Below are positions 21,872-26,735 of a DNA stretch of 26,735 nt, piece by piece (the first letter of the stretch is position 1; each line of letters starts with the position of its first letter). Source of the stretch: a virus; the IMG/VR virus record IMGVR_UViG_3300029954_000074, positions 1-26,735 of that record, one strand, 5' to 3'. Both the position numbers and the translations under genes were made by a program. The notes beneath the pieces were generated by a model. That model did no database searches. It was not told the DNA's origin and saw nothing but the letters and a program-made list of their open reading frames with translations.

Positions 21872-22369
21872 ATGAGTCAATATTACCAAGATCCCCATGG
21901 TGGCCTCCATTTTCTTGATGATGTGAGTTTTGTGACGTTGTTGCCAGCGGGGTGCATTGAAATAACACCAGCGCAGGCATTGGCAATCCAGAATCCGCCG
22001 GTTTCATTAAGCCAAGCGCAACTGAGTCAGAATCAACTTTTACAATCAGCTTATGTGACTGCTGTTGCTGCTGACGTTACTTATACTAGTAAAGCCGGGG
22101 TTGCAAAAACGTATCAAGCGGATAACAAATCGATCGCTAATTTACAGGCGTTACTCATCGCATTTCAGTCCATCCCTGCATCATTGCCTCCTACCTTTTA
22201 TTGGGTAGCGTCTGACAATACGCAAGTTCCATTCACTTACGCGGATATGCAGGCACTTGCGCAGCTCATTGCCGCACAAGGGATTACGGCATTCGCGCAT
22301 CTGCAGACACAAAAAGCATTGATTGCAGCGGCAACTACGGTCGCTGCTGTGCAAGCTATTAATTATTGA
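21872..22369 (+). CDS. Tail fibre assembly-type protein (DUF4376-like)
   Basis: A 165-residue protein between two fibre genes. The N-terminus (YYQDPHGGLHFLDD, then TLLPAGCIEITPAQALA) resembles small tail fibre assembly proteins. The second half resembles the DUF4376 pattern: VAADVTYTSKAGVAKTYQAD, SIANLQALLIAFQSIP, PFTYADMQALAQLIAAQGIT. DUF4376 proteins are usually associated with phage fibres, as chaperones or fibre parts. AAGGA sits seven bases before the ATG. A chaperone for the upstream fibre is the most economical reading, but a structural role cannot be excluded. Confidence 0.65.
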   Translation: MSQYYQDPHGGLHFLDDVSFVTLLPAGCIEITPAQALAIQNPPVSLSQAQLSQNQLLQSAYVTAVAADVTYTSKAGVAKTYQADNKSIANLQALLIAFQSIPASLPPTFYWVASDNTQVPFTYADMQALAQLIAAQGITAFAHLQTQKALIAAATTVAAVQAINY

Positions 22370-22373
22370 GGGA
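22368..22373 (+). promoter_or_regulatory. Ribosome binding site fixing the start of the signal-peptide-bearing gene
   Basis: GAGGGA lies four bases before the ATG at 22378. This favours 22378 over the in-frame TTG at 22366 and puts a hydrophobic stretch directly at the N-terminus. Confidence 0.6.
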
Positions 22374-22377
22374 TCAC

Positions 22378-22971
22378 ATGAAAAAATTGCTCTTTATTTT
22401 ATTGCTGACAATTGCGACATCGGGCTTTCCCCAGTTTCTTCCCGGAACAGTGTTAACTGCTGCTGCACTGAATGCAGCGTTAGCACAGAAGGCAAATGTT
22501 AATGCGTCGACTGGTACAGGTTTAACAGTCTTAAATAATTCACCGGTATTAAGTGGGGTAGTCACCGCGCCCATCGTGATCGGAACGTTACAGCAATCCC
22601 CATTTTATAGTTTTGTGACGCCACCTGGTCCCACGCAAGTTTTTTATATTGCAAATGGATTGACGCAAATATATACAGCAAATGCCACAAACAACTGGGT
22701 ATTAAATTTAAGTTATTCGCCTGGAGTGTCATTTAATTCTCAGGTTATAAATGGAAATTTAGTGCAGGTAAATTGTTTAGTGACTAACGGTTCAACTGCA
22801 TATTATCAGATTGCACTGCAGATAGATGGGGTCACAGTAACGCCGTTGTGGAACACCGGATTTGCCCCGACATCAGGTGATCCCAATAGTGTTGACATGT
22901 ATACGTACACAATTTTAAAAACAGGCGCTACGTCATATTCTGTTTTTGCGTCAGCAAATCAATATCAATGA
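22378..22971 (+). CDS. Fibre-like protein with an apparent N-terminal signal peptide
   Basis: A 197-residue protein. Residues 1-19 (MKKLLFILLLTIATSGFPQ) have a basic start, a hydrophobic core and small residues near the end, like a Sec signal peptide. Immediately afterwards FLPGTVLTAAALNAALAQKA and then a TGTGLTVLNNSPVLSG segment are typical of phage tail fibre N-termini. The rest is beta-rich (IYTANATNNWVLNLSYSPGV and so on). A signal peptide on a virion fibre is unusual, since phage structural proteins assemble in the cytoplasm. It may instead be an exported or membrane-anchored phage protein, or the hydrophobic part may pack onto a neighbour in the virion. I do not recognise a specific family. 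Confidence 0.65.
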   Translation: MKKLLFILLLTIATSGFPQFLPGTVLTAAALNAALAQKANVNASTGTGLTVLNNSPVLSGVVTAPIVIGTLQQSPFYSFVTPPGPTQVFYIANGLTQIYTANATNNWVLNLSYSPGVSFNSQVINGNLVQVNCLVTNGSTAYYQIALQIDGVTVTPLWNTGFAPTSGDPNSVDMYTYTILKTGATSYSVFASANQYQ

Positions 22972-22978
22972 GACTATT

Positions 22979-24568
22979 ATGCCATTAAATAATTTAGCAA
23001 CACTTCCGGCACTTACATTAGCAGTTGCAAATGCGGCAAATTCAGCCGTAACTGCGGCAACAGCAGCAACAACTGCTTCTGCCGCGAGTACTGCTGCGAA
23101 CGCAATTGGTAAGGTATTCGTCACGATAGCATTAGGTCTTTCGGGGACGACCAGTGGCCAGAGTTTTTCTGTTTTGAGTGCAGATCTGTTGACATTAGTC
23201 GTTTATACCAATACAGCCGGGGCAGCAACACCTATTTTTCAGTTTCGCACGAAGGCATTTTTGGATTCTCTCGGCTTTGACACTTCCTATGCCGTACGAG
23301 TAGGGTATGCCGCAGCATGGATGGATGCATCGAATAATCTTGCATTGGGAATTAGCAATGATGGCCGTGTTATTTTTGGTCATGGTGGCGATGTTGCCAC
23401 ACGGCTTGATAATCTAGAGGTTCTTACTGACCAATCGTATTCGCCACGTAGCGGGTATGTATGGGGGGTTGTCGGACAAAATAACGGCATGTCGATTGGT
23501 ATCCTTCCAAACGGCCATATCATCTTCGGGCATGGTGGCGATGTTGCCACACGGCTTGATTTGCTCGAAGGCAGTTCGATAACTACAAGTAATGTTTCCT
23601 CTAATCGCAGCGGATATTTTTGGGCATGGGAGGATAGTGCTGGTAATTTGGCTGGCGGTATCGACGTGGCTGGAAATCTGATTTCTAAGGGCTTAAACTT
23701 AACTACACAGGCAGCGACGCAGACAGCGATTGTAGCTTCTAATTCAAAGTGGATTACTCCCACCGGCTTCTGGTGGTACGGGGATTCTCTGTCAGCTTCT
23801 GGTGCCCCAGGATGGTTATCGAGTTATTTAGGCTTGCCAGTTACAGTAGGTGCCGTGGGTGGGCAGACTGCACAACAGATAGCGTCGCGCTTTGGTGGAC
23901 AAATTTCCTTTTTTACTATCGCTGGTAATACGATACCGGCATCTGGTCCAGTCGCAGTTATCACGCGCTCGATTGAAATTATTACTGCGCAAAATGCTGG
24001 GTCATGGACGGGAAAACTTTTTGGAATTGCCGGTACGTATGCTAGTGATGGCGCAACTACTTGGACGTTCACACGAACCACGCCCGGAACAGCTTTAGCC
24101 ATTGATCCTGCCACCCCATTTTTTATTGATATAACAGACAATCGCATGTTTGGCACTGTAGTTTTTTGGTATGGCCGTAATAATGTCGGAACGTCTACAT
24201 TTAACGCTGATGTTAAACAAGCTATTTCCGACTCTATTGCGCAATTAAAAACACTGGATCAGCGCTTCATCGTATTGAGTGTTTTGAACTGGCCAACTGA
24301 AATTATCGGCACCGCAAACCATGATGCAGTTGTTCAGTTGAATTCTGATTTAAAAGCTCTTTACCCACGCAACTATGTAGAAGTGCGAAACCTCCTAATT
24401 CGGAATGGGAATGGTTCTGCACAGGATAATGCGGATGTAGCAAATGACGTGGTGCCCACATCGTTACGCAACTCTATCACAGATGGGCATCTCAATAACA
24501 CAACAGGAAATCCAATAGTGGCGACCCGTGTGTTTCAATTTTTAAATGAAAAAGGATGGTTAGAATGA
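22979..24568 (+). CDS. Tail fibre/tailspike with SGNH/GDSL esterase domain
   Basis: A 529-residue protein. Residues 1-45 are an Ala/Thr-rich helix. Residues about 108-240 hold three related repeats of GY-x-x-AW-x-D-x-x-N-x-x-x-GI-x-x-x-G type, two ending in VIFGHGGDVATRLD or its Ile variant. From about 262 an SGNH hydrolase domain follows: block I WYGDSLSAS with Ser270, block II VGAVGGQTAQQI, block III FWYGRNN with Asn401 and Asn402, and block V DGHLN with Asp502 and His504. Residues about 312-385 are a beta-rich insertion between blocks II and III. The enzyme would remove acyl groups from surface glycans at the cell. The start is the ATG at 22979, not the upstream TTG at 22946. The end overlaps the next gene by ATGA. 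Confidence 0.85.
   Translation: MPLNNLATLPALTLAVANAANSAVTAATAATTASAASTAANAIGKVFVTIALGLSGTTSGQSFSVLSADLLTLVVYTNTAGAATPIFQFRTKAFLDSLGFDTSYAVRVGYAAAWMDASNNLALGISNDGRVIFGHGGDVATRLDNLEVLTDQSYSPRSGYVWGVVGQNNGMSIGILPNGHIIFGHGGDVATRLDLLEGSSITTSNVSSNRSGYFWAWEDSAGNLAGGIDVAGNLISKGLNLTTQAATQTAIVASNSKWITPTGFWWYGDSLSASGAPGWLSSYLGLPVTVGAVGGQTAQQIASRFGGQISFFTIAGNTIPASGPVAVITRSIEIITAQNAGSWTGKLFGIAGTYASDGATTWTFTRTTPGTALAIDPATPFFIDITDNRMFGTVVFWYGRNNVGTSTFNADVKQAISDSIAQLKTLDQRFIVLSVLNWPTEIIGTANHDAVVQLNSDLKALYPRNYVEVRNLLIRNGNGSAQDNADVANDVVPTSLRNSITDGHLNNTTGNPIVATRVFQFLNEKGWLE
23381..23560 (+). repeat. Exact 30-bp direct repeat in the SGNH fibre gene
   Basis: Identical 30-bp copies occur at 23381-23410 and 23531-23560, exactly 150 bp (50 codons) apart, in frame, encoding HGGDVATRLD. 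The flanking sequence is much less similar, so only this part is strictly kept or has been homogenised. Recombination between copies would delete exactly one repeat unit without breaking the frame. Confidence 0.9.
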
Positions 24569-25356
24569 GCTTAATTACTAAAATACCGGGCGTAATATTC
24601 ACTGATTCAACGCTCCCTAAACTGTACCGTGATGCGGCGATTACATCTGGAACGAAGTTTTGTTTCGATGCGGGTGATACGTACTCATTTCCAGCGCAAG
24701 CAACACCAGCCGCTTCCAGTTTGTGGACAGACTTAACACCAAATAATTCCTCCGCTACGTTCGGGTCTGCACCAGCCGCATTTCTGAACAGTGGATTTAA
24801 TTTTAATCCAGCCGTCAATGGACTAGAAAGTATTCAATTACCAATGTCTGGTAAGCCAGCAGCAAATGCAGCAGGTTTTTTATTCGTGATTTGGTTAAAA
24901 TATTTGGCACCAACATCTTCTTCATATGCGGGTGTTGCTGGCTATGCTGACAGCACGTCTGCGTCTGTTTGCGCGTATGCGTTAGATACGGGGGCAGCGA
25001 ATGGCAGTACTATACGAACTACTATTAATGGTTTCACCGGGTCTACTCAGCCGATGGTAGTTGGCAATATATATCAAATCGGTGGCTGCGCTAAAAAATT
25101 AGCGAATGGGACGTATGATTATTATTTCTACCAAAATGGCGTTTTGATTAATTCAATTAATACTGGTGCAACCGCATTAGGTGTTCCTATTGTTACACCG
25201 AATCCATTTATAGGTGTATTTTCAGGATTTTCTCCCGGAGCAGGATTCAGAGCATTTCGTTGTCTGTATGATGATACATCCGTACTAGCTAATCAAGCTG
25301 CGATCACAGCAATGGTGTTAGCTGACTATAACGCAAACAATGGCCGATTTAGTTAG
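24565..25356 (+). CDS. Putative receptor-binding tail protein, beta-rich
   Basis: A 263-residue protein whose ATG overlaps the stop of the SGNH fibre by ATGA. This start is preferred to one nine bases upstream inside that gene. Content is largely beta-strand: FCFDAGDTYSFPAQ, NFNPAVNGLESIQLPM, GFLFVIWLKYLAP, a GNIYQIGGCAKKL segment and YYFYQNGVLINSINTG. The order of strands and the YDYYFYQNG...NSINTG pattern are like LamG/concanavalin-type lectin jelly rolls, and the length suits one such domain. I do not recognise a family with certainty. Its place at the end of the fibre block suggests glycan or receptor binding. A strong terminator follows. Confidence 0.55.
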   Translation: MSLITKIPGVIFTDSTLPKLYRDAAITSGTKFCFDAGDTYSFPAQATPAASSLWTDLTPNNSSATFGSAPAAFLNSGFNFNPAVNGLESIQLPMSGKPAANAAGFLFVIWLKYLAPTSSSYAGVAGYADSTSASVCAYALDTGAANGSTIRTTINGFTGSTQPMVVGNIYQIGGCAKKLANGTYDYYFYQNGVLINSINTGATALGVPIVTPNPFIGVFSGFSPGAGFRAFRCLYDDTSVLANQAAITAMVLADYNANNGRFS

Positions 25357-25376
25357 AAATCCATTTATAAGACAAT

Positions 25377-25400
25377 AAGCCGCCTGCGGGCGGTTTTTTT
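25377..25400 (+). terminator. Intrinsic terminator closing the fibre block
   Basis: CCGCC pairs with GGCGG around a TGCG loop, flanked by AAG on the left and a T-run to 25400 on the right. It separates the fibre genes from the lysis genes, 31 bases before the holin-like ATG. Confidence 0.85.
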
Positions 25401-25431
25401 ATGCGCACTCGCATTACGTTAAAGGACAAGC

Positions 25432-25794
25432 ATGCAAAAACAATTCGATGCAATCAATGCGCGCTTAGATGATGGGCAGGGAAAATTTAGTGAAGTAGCT
25501 GATGCACTCACAAAAATAACGGCGCATCTGAAAAGTCAGGATGAAGCGATGTCGCTAATGGCGGACAAGATCAACCAAACTGCTGAGGGGACGGGGTCGA
25601 TTTTGGAAATGTGGAACGGTGGCGTAAAAACCGTTCGATTTTTCTGTCGCTTAGCGGAGGCATGGCGATTTTTTATTAGGGAAATGCTTATTCCTGTATT
25701 CCTACCGATGATGGGTTTTGGCGCAGTTATTTATTATATCAACCACGGCGACCTACCAAAGTGGGCCGCCATATTAATTAAATTGATTACATAA
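25432..25794 (+). CDS. Putative holin (single-membrane-segment protein)
   Basis: A 120-residue protein directly upstream of the lysozyme gene with one base between them. Residues 1-50 are a charged helical region (FDAINARLDDGQGKFSEVAD and on), suggesting a coiled coil. Residues about 83-103 (EMLIPVFLPMMGFGAVIYYI) are a membrane segment, with a second amphipathic stretch KWAAILIKLIT at the end. A membrane protein coupled to a signal-less lysozyme is most easily read as the holin that lets the lysozyme reach the wall. It lacks a clear match to a named holin class, so a spanin-like or other membrane role is possible. AAAGGA sits upstream of the ATG. Confidence 0.6.
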   Translation: MQKQFDAINARLDDGQGKFSEVADALTKITAHLKSQDEAMSLMADKINQTAEGTGSILEMWNGGVKTVRFFCRLAEAWRFFIREMLIPVFLPMMGFGAVIYYINHGDLPKWAAILIKLIT

Positions 25795-25795
25795 A

Positions 25796-26245
25796 ATGGA
25801 TATTGATTTAATCGAAACAGAGCTTCGCAGAGATGAGGGTGTGAAATATACGCCATATCGCGACAATTCGCCAAAAAAAAACTTAACCGTGGGTATTGGT
25901 CATAATTTGGCCGCATCCCCGTTACCCGGTGAAAAATATCCCATGACGGATGCGCGCGTGAATCAGATTCTGTCCTCTGATTTGACACGCACATTCGCAG
26001 GACTCGATCAGCACTTGCCTTGGTGGCGAAAATTGGATGAAGTCCGCCAGCGCGTCATCGCCAACATGGCGTTTGAGATGGGCGTCGATGGTTTGATGAC
26101 ATTCACGAATACTCTGAAATTTATCGAGGCTGGCAGCTATCTAAAAGCAGCAATGGGCATGCGTGCATCTGAATGGGCGCGTGAAGTGCCAGCACGCGCA
26201 GGTCGTTTATCGGATGCCATGCAGACCGGAATTATGCCGGGGTAA
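25796..26245 (+). CDS. Endolysin, T4-type lysozyme (glycoside hydrolase 24)
   Basis: A 149-residue muramidase, against 164 for T4 lysozyme. The catalytic set is present in the usual order: Glu14 in RRDEGVK, Asp23 in PYRD and Thr31 in NLTVGIGH. The C-terminal lobe keeps VRQRVIANMAFEMGVDGLMTFTNTL, matching the T4 pattern NM-x-FQMG-x-x-x-x-x-x-FTNSL, and SEWAREVPARAGRLSDAMQTG. It would cut the glycosidic bonds of peptidoglycan. There is no signal peptide or signal-anchor, so it needs the holin encoded just upstream. Followed by a strong terminator; no Rz/Rz1 pair is seen in the window. Confidence 0.93.
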   Translation: MDIDLIETELRRDEGVKYTPYRDNSPKKNLTVGIGHNLAASPLPGEKYPMTDARVNQILSSDLTRTFAGLDQHLPWWRKLDEVRQRVIANMAFEMGVDGLMTFTNTLKFIEAGSYLKAAMGMRASEWAREVPARAGRLSDAMQTGIMPG

Positions 26246-26276
26246 CGGTTCTTCACGACTAAATTCAAACGATTAC

Positions 26277-26300
26277 AGGCCTCTCCGGAGGCCTTTTTTT
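26277..26300 (+). terminator. Intrinsic terminator after the lysozyme gene
   Basis: AGGCCTC pairs perfectly with GAGGCCT around a TCCG loop, followed by T residues to 26300. It closes the lysis genes and lies ten bases before the last ORF. Confidence 0.9.
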
Positions 26301-26310
26301 ATGGGTGATA

Positions 26311-26735
26311 ATGATGCAAGAATTACACAACGAGCACGAGAAAAAAGCCACGCTCACCGAAGACACGTTTTACCCTGACCACGCAGCACGTACCGTATCG
26401 CCCACCTTTGCGCGTACTAAAAAACATATGAAGGCCGGTGGATATAACCAGTGTTCCGTGTGTGGCGATACAGAAACAGTTGAATACCACCACCGTTTTT
26501 TTGAATGGGCATACCAGCACGTGATTCAATGGCAGTGGATCAAGGATGTGGCCACCAATAAAACGGACGTAATGTGGTCACACAAACTCGAAATCACAGT
26601 CCCGATCCCGAAAAAACATCCGGTCTGGGATTTGATCCGGCTCACGCAAGGATTTGACTGGGAGACATTCGATCCGGCCACACCAGAAGCGTTTGTGGAC
26701 TCCGAACATAACCAACTGCCGCTCTGTGAACTGCA
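26311..26735 (+). CDS. Unknown phage protein with C-x2-C and HH putative metal site (3' truncated)
   Basis: Open to the right edge, with 141 codons visible. Start is ATG 26311 or 26314; GGTGA at 26304-26308 favours the second. A putative metal site combines C48-x2-C51 (QCSVCGD) with H60-H61 (VEYHHRFFEW), which is the style of HNH-like or zinc-ribbon proteins. The second part has RLTQGFDWETFDPATPEAFV and DSEHNQLPLCEL. I have an impression of uncharacterised phage proteins that continue after this with further His/Cys motifs, but I cannot name a family. The true C-terminus is beyond the window. Position after the lysis genes gives little functional hint. Confidence 0.6.
   Translation, partial: MMQELHNEHEKKATLTEDTFYPDHAARTVSPTFARTKKHMKAGGYNQCSVCGDTETVEYHHRFFEWAYQHVIQWQWIKDVATNKTDVMWSHKLEITVPIPKKHPVWDLIRLTQGFDWETFDPATPEAFVDSEHNQLPLCEL

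Noticed and set aside
22946-22978. TTG start for the SGNH fibre, 11 codons upstream
   Set aside because: It lies within the previous gene; the ATG at 22979 gives a normal fibre N-terminus.
20817-25356. Diversity-generating retroelement acting on the fibre genes
   Set aside because: No reverse transcriptase gene and no template/variable repeat pair differing at adenines was seen; the repeats found are in-frame structural repeats.
26163-26378. 71-residue ORF overlapping the lysozyme end
   Set aside because: Out-of-frame shadow of the lysozyme that runs through the terminator hairpin; no family pattern.
1-26735. CRISPR array, tRNA genes, IS elements, integrase or att site
   Set aside because: No regularly spaced repeats, cloverleaf sequences, transposase/integrase motifs or flanking duplications were recognised in the window.

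Overview
The window looks like the late half of a tailed double-stranded DNA phage or prophage of a proteobacterium. Every gene I support is on the + strand, tightly packed and often joined by ATGA or TAATG overlaps. The head and packaging genes are lambda-like and the contractile tail genes are Mu-like, so the virion should be a myovirus. No integrase, transposase, repressor, tRNA or bacterial housekeeping gene is visible. Lifestyle and exact host therefore cannot be settled from this window. Family assignments come from reading protein motifs, not from searches.

Layout. 1-1270 is the end of the replication/regulatory region: the C-terminus of a probable primase/helicase, a long inverted repeat packed with ACCCTGC/GCAGGGT motifs, a small four-cysteine ORF broken by an amber codon, a possible late regulator and a terminator. 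1320-1904 is a lambda gpZ-like tail gene. 1931-2000 is a very lambda-like cos site. 2017-10040 is the packaging and head block: TerS, TerL, gpW, portal, S49 protease, scaffold-like protein, decoration protein, major capsid protein, a small unknown protein and a gpFII-like connector. 10037-15245 is the tail shaft: putative terminator protein, DUF2635, sheath, tube, tail assembly chaperone with a -1 frameshift extension, and tape measure. 15242-20810 is the Mu-like baseplate: gpN-like protein split in two, gpP-like hub, gp45 spike, gp46, gp47 and gp48. 20817-25356 is a host-recognition block of four fibre-type proteins plus a DUF4376-like protein, including an SGNH-esterase fibre. 25432-26245 is lysis: a putative holin and a T4-type lysozyme. 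An unknown ORF runs off the right edge.

How it works together. TerS/TerL would cut at cos and package DNA through the portal into a gpE-type shell matured by the S49 protease and stabilised by the decoration protein. gpW and gpFII would close the head. The tube polymerises under the tape measure and chaperones, is wrapped by the sheath, and ends in the Mu-type baseplate and spike. Fibres bind and probably deacylate surface glycans, the tape measure carries a probable muralytic domain for entry, and holin plus lysozyme release progeny.

The most notable points are the long inverted repeat (candidate replication origin), the cos site with a lambda-identical cosQ heptamer, the frameshift site with a candidate downstream stem, a perfect 14-bp hairpin inside the tape-measure gene, the split gpN gene, hairpin terminators placed 10-31 nt before start codons inside the late operon, and the SGNH fibre.
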